Below, piece after piece: positions 13,101-25,866 of a DNA stretch of 64,000 nucleotides; the stretch's first letter is position 1, and each line of letters begins with the position of its first letter. The DNA is taken from the NCBI GenBank assembly GCA_905183005.1, contig CAJJDO010000038.1:124001-188000 (forward strand), read 5' to 3'. This DNA comes from Paramecium pentaurelia. Taxonomy: Eukaryota > Ciliophora > Oligohymenophorea > Peniculida > Parameciidae. The position numbers and the translations under genes are program-made. Under the pieces are notes generated by a model. That model did not search any database and had not been told where the DNA came from. It saw only the letters and a list, made by a program, of their open reading frames with translations.

Positions 13101-16100
13101 ATTGAATATATGTACATCCTTAAGCTTATAGATCACAACTCATTTATGATGTAGGTGATTATATTAATTCACAATAATTGATTTCTAAACTGCAATATGA
13201 TTAACCATAAATATATCCACATAATCTACCTTAAGTAGATCTTCTATCTTAACAATATATCCTTTTATCTTAATTTGATGATGGAACTGGAGATGGAGCA
13301 GGATTACTATTATAACTAACCCATCTATATACTTTACAATCAGAAGAAGAATTTATACAATTATTCATACCATCAATGTATCCACAATTTTCTCCTGAAG
13401 AATTCTTCATAGATGAACAAAATTATGGTTTATTTGAGGATACTGAAGATGTACTATATGATGTACATGCATTTTATTTAGTATAACATTTACTTTGAAA
13501 ATAAACACAATTAAGTGCTTTATTATCACAATCTGTTTAGCTATTTACATTAGTAATACTCTCACAAGTTGCAGTTGAACAATTAGAATTTCCAATAACA
13601 AATTGACATTATATAACTTTTGTATTTACATTTCCTATAGATGTGTTTAATTTCATAGATTAACAAAATTCAGACTTTTCTGTATCATTATTACCTATAG
13701 CTACATAATCTGTACACATAGTTTTAAGTGAATAGCATTAATTATTATAATATTAACATCCTTTATTTGTTGTATTTGGATCTGAATATAGTAATCTATT
13801 ACAATCTATAGAATTAGTGGCTGAAACTACTTATTCACATAAAATATAATTTGAACATTTATTAGAATTTAAAGTAGAATGGTATGAACATTATTTATTA
13901 TTAATATCTTTATATTAATTACACCATGTTAATTTAGATGAATCTGTAGTAGGTTTATCAGCTGATGTGTTATCTATGGGTATTTTAGAACAATCATTAA
14001 TAGAAACACATAAATTATTAATGAAATAACACTTTTTAGTTTTAGTATAAGATTCACATTCTGTTTATGTTGACATTTATTCACAAGTGTAATTGCTGCA
14101 ATTATTATCTCCTAATTGATAATTACAAATAAAATTGTAATCATCCTTAACAGTCTTACAATAAGTTAATTTCTCAGTATTATTATTTCCTTAAGCTACA
14201 TAATTAGTACAGAGAGTTTAATTAATACAAGGAGACTATGAATTTACAAATCGACATTTAGAATGATAATTATAACAATCTTGATGTTTAGTTGGATTAG
14301 TATAATCTGAGCATTATCTTGTTGAACAATTACTCATTCTGTTACATTTGAAACCATTACCTAAGAATTTGGAACAAGTTTCAGCTGTTCCAATAAATTT
14401 ATCACATGTTGTTTCTTTTGGTGTACAACCTATTCCATTAGAAATACAACCTTCTAAGAAATCATTACATTATTTATCAGTTAAACCAGGTTGAGTATTA
14501 TCTATACATTATTTAATTTTGCATTGAGAATTATTATTATTAGTATTTAATCCATAACATTGTTACTTATTACCAATAAATGTATTACATTATTATTGAG
14601 TACCATAAAATGATGTACAATTTGAAGTTTCTTTAACACAAGAATTTAAACCATTCCAAACACATCCTTTTGCAAATTTACCACAATCTATATTATTAGT
14701 TAATCCAACTGCCAAATCACATGTTTTTTCAATACATTAATTATTAATAGTAGCCCCATTTATATTGTAACATTATTATCTTTCAGTGCTATTAGTAATG
14801 TATCCACTAAATTTGTTACATTAAGCTTGAGTTCCATAATAATCTGAACATAATTTAATATCTTCTATACATCCTTATCCATTGGTTCTACATCCCTTTT
14901 AAAAGAATGCACATTCTTCATCTGTTGTAAATATTGTATTATCAGAACATAATCTGCTTCTGCAAGGAGAAATGTCTGTTGCATTTGATTCATTCCAACA
15001 TTTATTTGCATATTATGCACATTTAATCTATGAACCTTTAAAAAGTGAACAATCACTTGATTTATCTATACATCCATAACCACTGTATACACAATTTTCC
15101 ATTATTTGTTAACATGCAAAATCAGAATCATATTTATCTGAAATCAAATCAGAACATTTTAAATCTAAACACTAATTGTTCTTCCATAAACATTTAGTAT
15201 AATAATAAGATGTAATTCCATCTTTATATAAGTAATTAAAAGCTGAATTATTCTCACAAATAGATTGAGTCTAAAAATTAGAACATTTTGTAGAATCTAA
15301 ACAAGATGAATTCCATTAACATCCTGTAGTACCTATACAACTATTCTCTTTAACAGTCAATTAACAACTTGTTTAATCAATACATCCACTACCATTTGTT
15401 ACACAGTCTTACTAAAAGTTCTTACATTCATAATCAGTATTATAAGTGCTTGGAGCATCTAAACAAGATCTTCTTTTGCATTTCCCATCTGTACCATCTC
15501 CTTAACATTTTCCATCAGATCCAATTAATTATGAACATATCTCTGGACTTCCTTCATATTCTTTACATAATTTTAATATGTATACACATCCCATTCCATT
15601 TGTCTTACATATCTTCTATATTTTCTAACATTATTCATCCGTAACATATTTACTATTACTATCTTTAATACAATCCTACACTTAACACTACTATTCATTA
15701 TCATCTATTCCTTTACACTATCCATCTTATCCTTTATAACCCAAACAACTAGTTTTATTTCCTTTGTAACTAGAACAACTTTATAAACTACTTACACATG
15801 ATAATCCATTAGTAACACAACCAATCTTATATCGATTGCAATCTTCATCTGAATTGAATTATCCATTTTCACATATACGACTCCTACAAGTTTCTTAATT
15901 CTCTTCATATTCACATATCCCATCAGAACCTATATAATTTGTACAATCCTTATTATAACTACTACATGGCCATAACTTTTAAACACAACCTTACCCTTTA
16001 GTAATACATCCTCTCAAATACTTATCGCATTCTTCGTTTTTATTATATCTAATTGGAGCAGTTTCACATTATTTTTATTAACAGTATTAACTACCCTATA

Positions 16101-16850
16101 AATATTCACATTAACCATCTGACCCAATTAATTTACTGCAATCTTAATTTGTGCTTTCATATGTCTTGCACTCCTTTAAAGGACTCTCTGTACATCCTTA
16201 TCCTTTTGTGATGCAACCAAATCCAAATTTAGAACATTCTTTATCAGTACTCAAAACTAAGTCTGCTTCACTACATAATTCATCTCGACATTTCTAAACT
16301 CCAGAATCCCATTTGCACTTACCAGAACCTATATTATTTATTTATATTTACCACTCGAACTTCCTGAATTTTCACAAATATCTTAAGTTAAATAGTCATC
16401 ACATTTTTTTGCATCTATACAACCATCACCTTCAGATATACATTAATAAGATATTTTTTGACAATCTAAGGTTGTATGGAAAAAATAAGCAGAACAACCT
16501 GTAAAAATAGTGCAACTTGAATTATAGTATGCACATCCTTTTACTTTCGAACAATTTTGTTCTGGATCCAATATCCCATTGCAAAAACCTAAATTCCCAT
16601 CAGAATTTTCAGGATCAACACTTGAATCTTTATCATTACATGTCCCTTCATTATCTACACCATTTGAACTCCAAAAACAATTTGCATATTCACAATCCTC
16701 TTTTCTAATGAGTATAGAACATTCCAAACACTAATCCGATTTAAAAACACTTAAACCGTAAACAACCTCTAACAACAAAACAACATAAAATCCCATAAAT
16801 ATTTTATATAATATAAAGATATTTTTCTATCTACTCATTAAATACCTCAT
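7186..16850 (-). CDS. Giant cysteine-rich GPI-type surface antigen (Paramecium surface antigen family)
   Basis: A 9.7-kb gene coding for about 3,213 residues. The start is ATG 16850 (an alternative at 16796 would put the signal peptide at the very N terminus: MGFYVVLLLEVVYG). The stop is TGA 7188-7186. Only one intron is needed, 23 nt at 16329-16351, after which one frame stays open to the end. The whole protein is periodic in cysteine, with modules of roughly 60-75 residues repeated tens of times. Typical elements are 'CD..MSGC.YY...C', 'YCxxxxS..G.C.W' and 'KGCI...GxGC'. The C terminus is Asn/Ser/Thr-rich, then hydrophobic (SSLMLNILLIIISLYF), a classic GPI-attachment signal. This matches the Paramecium i-antigen/surface antigen family, coat proteins whose mutually exclusive expression sets serotype. 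Classical i-antigens are about 2,300-2,800 residues, so this one is long. It could be a constitutive relative rather than a serotype gene. Confidence 0.9.
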
Positions 16851-17657
16851 TTTTTAATTAAATAGAATGCCTTATTAGAAGTCCTTATTTTTTCTAATGA
16901 TTTTGTACATCTTGGTTATCAGAAATTATTTTACAAACTAACCTCTTTTAAGATTTTATATTACATTAAGTTTTTTTTTTAAATAAACTACATTTCAGAC
17001 ATTGAATATATGTATTTTAATAAAATTATGTTGTGATCTGGCTATTTTCATATGAAAAAAATTTAAAAAAGAAAGAAACGAATTAAAATAAACAAAATTA
17101 ATAATCTATATTAAAACATTTAAAAAAATTAATTTCTTAAAATATATATTATTTAATAAAATACAAAAATTTAGTATTTCCATTTTATAATAAAAAAATT
17201 GAATCTATGTTTTAGGATAACTATTCTTTCAGTGATAATTATAATAACACAAATTAAATAATTTCAAATAAAAGAAATATTTTCATTAACATTTTAGCTT
17301 TAACTGTAATATAGATTTACTAAATTGATGATTGAAGTAATATAGATTAGCTTTTATTATAAATATTTTACTTAATTGAATTATTCACTCAAATTAAATT
17401 TTAAATAATAATGTAAAATCAATTGATGTTTCTTTATTAAAAAATATAATTAAATTAAACAAAACTGAAATACCTAGAATATTTAAAAGGTTAGCTTTAT
17501 CAAATAATATCAAATTAAATTATTTTAACTTCATTTTCGTTTCAAATCTACTTTTATGTTATCCTTCAAATTCTAAGTTAATTTAATTATCATTTTAAAG
17601 TAATTTTATGTAATATATAATTAATATGATAAATATTGAATTAATTACTTTATTCTA
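16851..17657. other. Divergent intergenic region upstream of surface antigen and WD40 gene
   Basis: About 800 bp of AT-rich DNA between the divergent surface-antigen start and the WD40 gene start. It must contain both promoters. I see no coding frame of note and no clear conserved element. Confidence 0.5.
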
Positions 17658-19118
17658 ATGAATAAATTTTTAATACCTTGTCCAAATTTGAATCATTCAT
17701 AAATAGTAGATACTTATTGTCTTAATTAAGCATGTACAGAAATGAGATTTTCATGTACACAATGTAATTTAGATGGAAAATAATGTCATATTGATCATTT
17801 TGAAGATGTGTAATCAATTAATCATTTTCGTGATTTTTATGCAGAAGTATAAAAAGATTGTGACATTTTAATTTCCTAATATGATCGTTTATATAGTTAA
17901 ATTACCCAACAGTTTAATTAATTAATAGAGAACTTAAGATAAAAATACTAGGTTCCATTTGAAAAATTAAAAATTCTAACCCCAATATAGATCAATTAAG
18001 TAGTTAATTAAATGGTCAAATTTAAAGGACAAAGAAAAACACTTTTTCATTAAATCTAAGAAAGTTTTGTTGCTCTTAATAAATCTCTTGAAAAGTGTTT
18101 ATTCAATATGCAAATATAAGAATTAAATTATGTAATTAAAAAAAAATAAGTGGATGCTCCATTTTCCATGAGTTTAATGAAAGAAAACTCATTAAAAGAT
18201 GATGAATTATATGCAATAGCATTAAATAAATCGTGTTCCATAATGATTACAGGTTATGCAACAGGATTAATTAAAGTATTCGATTTTAAATTTGGATAAT
18301 TTAAATTGGTCTAATCACTTGATCATCATAGATTATGGATAAATACCTTATTATTCATGAAAAAATAAGACTATTTCATTTCTGGAAGTAGTGATCAGTC
18401 AATTATTATATGGTAATATTAAAAGAACTCTTTATGGCATATTTCTTAACAATTAGATGGTCATACTGGAGCTATATCATGTTTAGAACTTAGTGAAAAT
18501 GAAGATATCCTTATTTCTGGAAGCTCTGATTGTTCAATTAAATTTTGGGAAAAAAAAATCAATTGGAATTGTTACTTTACTTTAAATGGACATTCAGGAA
18601 GTATATAAAGTCTAAGTTTGAATTCAGAATAAAATCAACTAATCTCATGTGGTTATGAAGATAATCAAATAATTGTAAGCTAGCAAAAAGGAAAGGTTTG
18701 GATTAAGATCTAAAAGGTTTCAGTTGATTAATGGGGATTAAGATTATGTTATGTAAATAATCAAAAATTTGCATTCTAACCTTATTGCCAAAATAATCTA
18801 CTTATATTTTAGTTTAATTTTAAGACAAAATAATTTGATAATACTAAAAAAATAAATGTTAAATCTAGCAAATAATGTAATTCATAATTTCCATAAAAAT
18901 ATGTGACATCAAAATAAATATTGATAAGTAAAAATGGAAATTATGTAAATCTAATCAAATCTGATGAGAATGGTGGTTTCATTTGTGATTAATCGATTGA
19001 TTTTGGAACATCATCTATTTATGGCACAATATCAGAAGATGGTGAATATATGATTACATGGGATTTAAAATCATTAGAAATTTAAATAAGGTAATATAAA
19101 AAAATTTTAAATAAATGA
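17658..19118 (+). CDS. B-box-like zinc finger / coiled coil / WD40 repeat protein
   Basis: Intronless 486-residue ORF, ATG 17658 to TGA 19116-19118. The N terminus (residues ~1-55) is a cysteine/histidine cluster (CPNLNH, YCLNQAC, FSCTQCN, CHIDHF) resembling a B-box-type zinc site. A helical, probably coiled-coil region of about 100 residues follows (residues ~65-165). The C-terminal half carries WD40 repeats, the clearest being FISGSSDQSIIIW, LDGHTGAISCLELSEN...ISGSSDCSIKFW and LNGHSGSIQSLSLN. At least three canonical GH...W repeats are visible, with degenerate blades on either side that could complete a propeller. This architecture is a large expanded family in Paramecium and is probably a protein-interaction scaffold. 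No enzymatic motif is seen. Confidence 0.85.
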
Positions 19119-19227
19119 AAATAACTATTTTTTTTAAATTAAATAAACAATATAATTATCTAATTATATATTATTTATAAATACTATTAAAGAATAGTAT
19201 ATAATATATATTTAAATTTAATTTTAA

Positions 19228-20455
19228 ATGCTTTATTTAATAATCAATAATTATTTAATCCACATCTGTAAAATTAGTTTTCAATAGGGCAATTGAAAGA
19301 AAATGAAGGTGAAAATAGATTACAATATTTAATTTAAAATAATTAATTTTACTCTTAAAGTGGTTGTTATATGGAATTGCTCAACATTATCCTACATGAC
19401 TAGTAATAGATTAAAACTACAAGTTAATCATATTTTGTAATTTAATGGGGTAATGTTTAATTAATATACATAAATTACATAAAAGTTATAAATTATTTTG
19501 GAGAACCTTAATTTTCTGTAGCAGACTATAAACAATAATGTTGGCTTATGGGCCAAGCAATTTTAGATATATAAAATTTTAATTTCAAAATCAAATGAAA
19601 TAATCAAAAAATTATTTAAAACAGATATTCGCTGCAAAATCTTAATCAGTAAATTGGGTATTCAGAGGATGATTAACAATAATTTACATTCTTAATGGAA
19701 TAATTAAAAAGAAAGTGCTGTATTAATTAATGTTATTATGATATTTTTACCTGTTTTTCTTTCTTTAAACAATCTCTACGAGAATTAAATATATAAGAAA
19801 TTTTAATACTATGAAAAAAACTATTCACTAATATTATCCATTCTTTTTATGTGTAAAATATAATTTATTTATGTCTAGTATTTAAATTAAATGACAAAAT
19901 TTACAATATTTAAGGTATCTTGATATTAATTTTCTTTTATAGACAATAAACTAATAATTTATTTGATGATAATTTTGCGATATTAAACTAATAGTAGTAT
20001 TATGTATTGGTTGAAGTAAGGTTTAAATTATCTTATAAAAACTGAATATAAATACCTTTGGATTATTAGAAATACCAGAACTCTCCTTTTATATTTTCAA
20101 ATTTAAATAATAAAATAAAAAGAAAAGAGAGTAAGATGAATAATAATGCAATCTTATCTTAAGGAATTATTTTATTTAGGATCTATTAAATAATTGTAAT
20201 AAATTATTTAAATACCCTTACATAAATTTTAAGATACATAATCAAAGAATATCATATTAATATATTCCTACTTATATTAAAGGTGAGGGATTACAAAAAA
20301 TGATTGAAATAGTATCTGAGAAAAGACTAGGAATTCTAATTATAAAGTTTGACTAATTAAGAGAAGATATTTTTAGGGTCTGTTTTAAATTAAGAATAAT
20401 AGTTAAAGTGCATGATTTTAATAGTATCTTCTGTCAGAAATTAATTAAACTATGA
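19228..20455 (+). pseudogene. Decayed or unresolved protein-coding gene
   Basis: Coding-like sequence of unknown family. An ATG at 19228 plus a 20-nt intron (GTAAAATTAG...CAATAG) opens a frame reading IHIWQLKENEGENRLQYL. The same frame continues to about 20035 with natural-looking composition (YFGEPQFSVADYKQQCWLM; YSEDDQQQFTFLMEQLKRK). However, it has two in-frame TGA codons (within AAATCAAATGAAATAATC, ~19600, and ACTATGAAAAAAAC, ~19810) that no GT..AG intron removes. A frame change near 20036 then leads into another good frame (TFGLLEIPELSFYIFKF ... IPTYIKGEGLQKMIEIV ... KFDQLREDIF) ending at TGA 20413-20415 or 20453-20455. I read this as a gene losing its frame. Undetected atypical introns are the alternative. 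Confidence 0.45.
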
Positions 20456-20881
20456 GATTAAGAAATAGCTTAAATACATTAAATTATTATTAAATGAATC
20501 CATTTTATAATAATGTTTTTTTTGGGATTTATGCATTTGATTTGTAATAAAATAAAATACTATTTTTTTATTTAATTTTCCTTATTGTTGATAATATGCT
20601 TATAAACTGAATTTTTGGTATAAATCTACATTGATATAAGCCTAGCAAATCCAAAAAAATATGAAATTAAGTCTGCTTCTAAATGAAGGTTTATTTGTTA
20701 TTTATACTATTTTTTTGAGTAATTCTATATTTAAAATTTACAAGTTCTAAATTTATCAAAAAAATAAAATGTATTTAATTAAAATGGAATAAAATAGGTT
20801 TCTTATTTATTTGAAATTCAAAGTTAAATAAATAAATTGAAAATCATAAAAAAATTAAACATTTAAATTATTATTTCGATT
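20456..20881. other. Intergenic, upstream of repeat-protein gene
   Basis: About 420 bp, AT-rich, no supported gene. It presumably holds the promoter of the repeat-protein gene that starts at 20882. Confidence 0.45.
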
Positions 20882-23111
20882 ATGATATACCAAAAAAAAG
20901 AATTAAAAGCAAATTTATTTTAAGAAGAAAGAACTGAGGAACTGAAATGTTTAGTTTGGAATTAAAGCTTTCGAGGATTTATGAAAACTAACTTTCTAAT
21001 AACATTCAAAAAATCATTAGAAATAATTTATTAAACTTTAGATGGATAGATACTTGGCACGTAAGGATCGAATAATATTTAATATTTAGTTATTAAATTT
21101 AGGATTTATCAAAGAATTCTGAAATTAGAATTAATTTAGAAAAAGTCTAACATCTAAGATGGTTTGGATAATTAGAAGAAAATTGTACGAAAATTGGAAG
21201 ATGGTCAGCAAGATGGAAGGGTCAAACTTTAAAAGATGTTGGAGGTTATTACTCAGAATTAGGATAAAAATAAGGCTTATGGAAAGAATTAATTTAAGAT
21301 TATTAGAGGTAATTAATAATATTAGAATTTATAGTCATGCCCAAGCCTATGAATTAGGAGAATATTTAATTGGTAAAAAAATAGGAATATGGAAAAGTAT
21401 TTTTGAGGAAGAAGAGATGTAATAAAATTTTATTAAAATTCTTTTTAGTGGGTGTGGATAATATAATTAACTATCATAAAAGATTGGAAATTGGATTGAG
21501 TTGAGTGATAATTTTTGGGAGTATTGAATTTATACTATGCATTATATAAGATTAAGTTAAGTCACTTATCGTGGAAAGTATGAAAATGGTAATAAAATTG
21601 GTAGATGGGATATTTATTTGAGAAATAAAGAAGAGAATTTAATGTAATTGTAAATGTATACTAATTTATTATGCTATTTAGAGGTGGTGGAAATTATGAT
21701 TAAAATGGTAGCGGTCTGAAAATAGGAAAATGGATAGATATTTGCGATTAGTTTTATGAGTAAAATAAATATTATAATTGATTATTACTTTAGAGATAAT
21801 TAAGTAACTTATATTGGAGAATATCAAAATGGTATTAAAATTGGTCGATGGAATACTAATTTGAATTTTGATGGTAAGAATGAAGAGATGTAAATATAAA
21901 TTGCAACAACTATTTTAGTGGTGGAGGTTCTTATAATTAGTTAGGAAATGGTCAAAAAATTGGCAAATGGATAGAGTTAAGTGAAGGATTTTAGGAGTAG
22001 AAAATAAATAATCATAATTTAGACATAATTAAGTCATTTTCTATGGAGAATATAAAAACGGTTTTAAAGTGGGTAGATGGAATACTTATTTAAAGTTTAA
22101 TGGAAAGGATGAAGAGATGTAAAATATGAATTTTAATAATTATTTAGAGGGGGAGGCTTTTATGATTGGAGAGAAAATGGGCAAAAAATTGGAAAATGGA
22201 TAGAGTTAAGTGATGGACCTTCTAGGAGTAGGTATTTAATATATTTTCATTTTATACATTAGATATATTTAGGTCATTTATACTGGTGAGTATAAAAATA
22301 GCTTAAAAGTTGGAAATTGGAATGCATATTATAGAGATAGAGGATTAAGTAAAAAATTCAAAAAAATGTAAGAGAATTATATATTGTTAATCTAATTTTA
22401 GAGGAGGTGGATAATATGATGAAAAATCAGGTGTAAAAATTGGAAAATGGGTAGAATTGAGTGAAAATTTCGGGGACGGATTAGGATACTCATTAATTAT
22501 TTATATTGGTGAATATAAAGGTGGGAAAAAGTTTGGTTTATGGGACATTTTTTGGGGAGTTGATCTATAGAATTTAAATACTGAATGGCTGTATAAATAT
22601 AATTTAGCTTCTTAAGGGGTGGTGGATTATATGATGAATGTGGAAGAAAAATAGGAAAATGGATTGAAGTGAATGATTGGTTTTATAGGTATGATAAAAT
22701 TTATAATCTAGTTGGAAATAAGTTACCTATCGTGGTGAATATAAAAATGGCAAGAAAATTAAAACATGGTATAATTTTTGGAGAGAAAAAGGAAAAAATA
22801 AGATATTTGAATAAATGTATAAATTAAAAAATATATTAAAGAGATGGTGGATCATATGATGAGTAGGGGTAAGGCTTAAAAAATGGATATTGGATTGAAC
22901 TGAGCTAGGATTTTCATGAGTAAATCAAGAATTTTATTATAAATAACTCTTAGTCGAAGTTAAGTCATTTATTATGGTTTATATCAAAATGGTAGAAAGG
23001 TTGGCGTTTGGTATGAACTAGAAAGATTATAGTGGCAAATTAAAGGAGCATTTTGCAAAACGTATAATTTTATAAAAACTAAACAGAGGGGAACATGTGT
23101 ATGATTAATGA
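20882..23111 (+). CDS. YwqK/MORN-like repeat protein with 16 micro-introns
   Basis: ATG 20882 to TGA 23109-23111. I find 16 GT..AG introns of 23-38 nt (469 nt together). Removing them gives exactly 587 codons (586 aa). After an N-terminal region of about 90 residues (ending ...INLEKVQHLRWFGQ), the protein is an array of about eight ~60-residue units. Each has an A half (GGGxYDxxGxxxKIGKWIELSDxF) and a B half (QVxYxGEYKNGxKxGRW). This glycine/aromatic pattern is that of MORN-like/YwqK-type beta-hairpin repeats, an expanded family in Paramecium, probably binding membranes or proteins. Introns lie at the A-B and B-A junctions of most units, nearly always in phase 2. One unit (about 22380-22610) lacks the A-B intron. 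The last unit stops after 7 residues (GEHVYDQ). No catalytic motif is seen. Confidence 0.85.
21196..23108 (+). repeat. Array of ~8 protein repeats, each spread over two exons
   Basis: Tandem ~60-residue units within the gene at 20882-23111. The DNA period is about 200-270 bp including introns. Conserved exon landmarks are GGTGG/GGAGG (start of half A), AAAATTGG.AAATGG (KIGKW) and GG.GA.TAT.AAAATGG (GEYKNG). Exon sequence is recognisably repeated, whereas intron sequences differ between units except for GTA...TTAG ends. The final unit is truncated. Confidence 0.8.
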
Positions 23112-24678
23112 AGAAAGTAATAAGGAATTGTAACGACATAAGGATATGAAAATTTAACAATATAATTTTTTTTTAAACTTAAACTTTCAAAATAGTTAAA
23201 TTAAATTATGGCCGAAATTGTTTTTGACTCTTAGATATTTTGAAATCGTTTGATAAAAACCCTCTATAAGCCATATTGTAAAATACTTAACCATTACCTT
23301 TTTATGTTAATTTGCCTATATTTTCCAAACCTATGAGATTACTCTATTTTTCTAAATTAGTAAATATTATGGGTGTCACAGACACTCTTTTCTTTATTCT
23401 CTATTCTTATTAATGGAATGCTTATATGCTTAAACGTTAGTTATTAAAAAGGTACATAATTTAATTTCGTTTTTCCATCCGATCAACCTTTCATTCTCCG
23501 TTAATAGCAGAGTTATATTTATTTATGCTCTGTTTAAAAAGAACAAAGTTTTCTTAAAAATCTACTTAAAAAAAAATTAAATTAAAATTATTATTTTGCA
23601 TAAAAAATTCAAATATACCATTATTGTTAATAATGAAATAAAATAGATATAATTAATCTTTTATTTAGTTTGTGAAAGAGAATTCCATATCCTATTTCAA
23701 TATCATAATGCTGAAGGAGTTTGTATTATATATTCAGTCAATTATTAGTTTAATAAAAAATATATAGATATATATATATATACAAAGGCAGAATTAGCTT
23801 TGTAGTCTTTTAAATATATATACTGATAAATGTTCAATTATAATAAAATTATAAATGAAATTTTTTGCATCATAACTATAGGAATAAATTGGGATATAGG
23901 AATTTTGTCAAAGTTAACAAATAGAGAAGCCAATAATATAAGGAAATTATTGAAATATTCTGAATTTAATAGAAATCCTCTCATAAGTACAAGAAAAGGG
24001 AATTATATTAATTTAGGATAGTTCAATTCATTATGACTCAGAAATTCAATCTATAACTCCTAAAGGATAGAAATATCTTATGCGTGCCATAAAGGTACCA
24101 AAATAATAATTTATTTACTTTTTAATTATCAATTAAATTTGGGATTTATAATTTACATATTCTATTATTTGTTAGTCTATTCACTAAATTAATATGAAAA
24201 ACACTAATATTGAAATCCTTAAAAAAAAGTACAATTACTAACAAATTTAATGATTTATATGTGGTTTAATTAGAAATATATAATAGAAACTTAATATAAT
24301 TTAGTTATTTTAATAATAATTTTTATTAAAAATTTTTAATAATAAAAATTGGAGCTTTTAATTAGTTAAGAAATTAATAAAGATTTTTTAATATACATAT
24401 ATATTGGATTATGTAATGATTGCTGATGAAATAGTTTTCTGATAACAATTATAGAAAAATTATTAAAATGTACATCATTAAAAAAAAATAACCAATTATT
24501 ATTATTAATATTAAATCTAGTTATAATAATAGAATAAATTTTTTATTCTATTTATTTAACTCAGATATTATAACATATAAAAATCTTATTATATTATTTA
24601 TAATTCATGAAAAATAATATATAAAGAACATCAAATCAGTATTAAGTTAATGAAAAAAAAAAAAATTCTAGAAATGAA
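23112..24678. other. Mostly intergenic; possible gene remnant at about 23660-24110
   Basis: About 1.57 kb. A plus-strand stretch around 23660-24110 has short coding-like pieces in shifting frames (REFHILFQYHNAEGVCIIY; INWDIGILSKLTNREANNIR; DSSIHYDSEIQSITPKGQKY). No start-to-stop model works. It may be a decayed gene or one with introns I cannot place. The rest (24120-24678) is low-complexity AT-rich spacer, with homopolymer A runs around 24481 and 24655. Confidence 0.3.
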
Positions 24679-25511
24679 ATGATGAATTAGAAATAAAAAT
24701 AATGTGATAAGCTAGAATAACTTTAAGATTAAGCTTTAATATAGTATTATATTTTTGAAGATTATTAAAATTTGATAAACCTCATCTATTCATTATAAAC
24801 TGTAAATGATTACTTCAAAGATGATCCAAATAATGAAATGGTTATTTTATGCAGAAATAAAGTCATAAGTTAATTAAATTTATCAAATACTATTCATTAA
24901 GATATATAAGAAACTTACAAAGATTCAAAATATCAATAATTCATTACTAAAGAAAAATAAAAAGTTAAGGAGATGGTCTCTCATTTGCCACCTAATGTTC
25001 AAGATTCAATCTATCTCGAAATGTATAAACAGAATAGTTTATCAGAAAAAATTATTAGTTCATATTAGCGTCTTGAAAAGATGGACATCACTCCTAATTT
25101 TGATAACTAAGTTGTATCTCAAATTTTTTCTTCTATGCAACTTATTGACCAAAAGGTCAACCAAATATAATCATAGAACCACTACACAGTCCCTTCATAT
25201 AATGATGTCATAGAGAAAGCAAAGTATTTATGATCAATATTTTAAGGCAATATTAAAATCTTACATTACAAAAACTAGAAGTTTCTATTCCTAAAGGATA
25301 GTTACCATAATCTTAAAAATCTGTTTAAAAGAAGGAATTATAAGGCGTATAATAAATCGTAAGGAGTTAATCATGCGAAAATCTCTCTTCAAAATTCTAA
25401 TAACAAATCCAAACTTAAAATCAATAATCTAAATAATAATCTAATGAAAATCATTAAAAGGAAAAGTAAATCAATCACTTGAAAGGCCTTGTAAATTTGG
25501 GTAATTATTGA
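24679..25511 (+). CDS. Hypothetical helical protein (269 aa)
   Basis: Not recognised. ATG-ATG at 24679/24682 to TGA 25509-25511. A 23-nt intron (GTATTTATGA...TTTTAAG, about 25227-25249) removes an in-frame TGA and closes the frame at 269 residues. Composition suggests an alpha-helical, partly coiled-coil N-terminal 190 residues (e.g. KVKEMVSHLPPNVQDSIYLE, SEKIISSYQRLEKMDITPN). A basic, Gln/Ser-rich, probably disordered tail follows (VQKKELQGVQQIVRSQS). No domain or membrane segment is visible. The in-frame repair by a canonical micro-intron and the even codon pattern make it a credible gene. Confidence 0.6.
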
Positions 25512-25866
25512 GATTGAAGTAGTATCAAATAATTTAATAACCAATAAAAATATAAAAAGTATTTATATTTGATAATTTGATATAACAAATTGGATATAAA
25601 TTTCTTCTTAAATTTAAATCATTATTCTTAATTGCATTTATTCTTTTTAACATAAATAATTATATTTATTATTTCTTCGTTCAATATAGATTTGGGATTT
25701 TTAATATATGTGTCGTTTTCTTTCTATAAAAAACAGTCTATCATGAAAACTTTATATGACTAATTTTGAAAAAAAATAATTCAAACTTTATAATGTCTTT
25801 GATTTTAATTTAAAAATTATTTTTATCATTAAAATTTATAACTCATAAATAATTAAAATATTATCA
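25512..25866. other. Intergenic, no gene seen
   Basis: About 350 bp of AT-rich spacer between two plus-strand genes, without supported features. Confidence 0.45.

Noticed and set aside
15369..16708. Plus-strand His/Leu/Asn-rich ORFs
   Set aside because: Antisense of the giant surface antigen.
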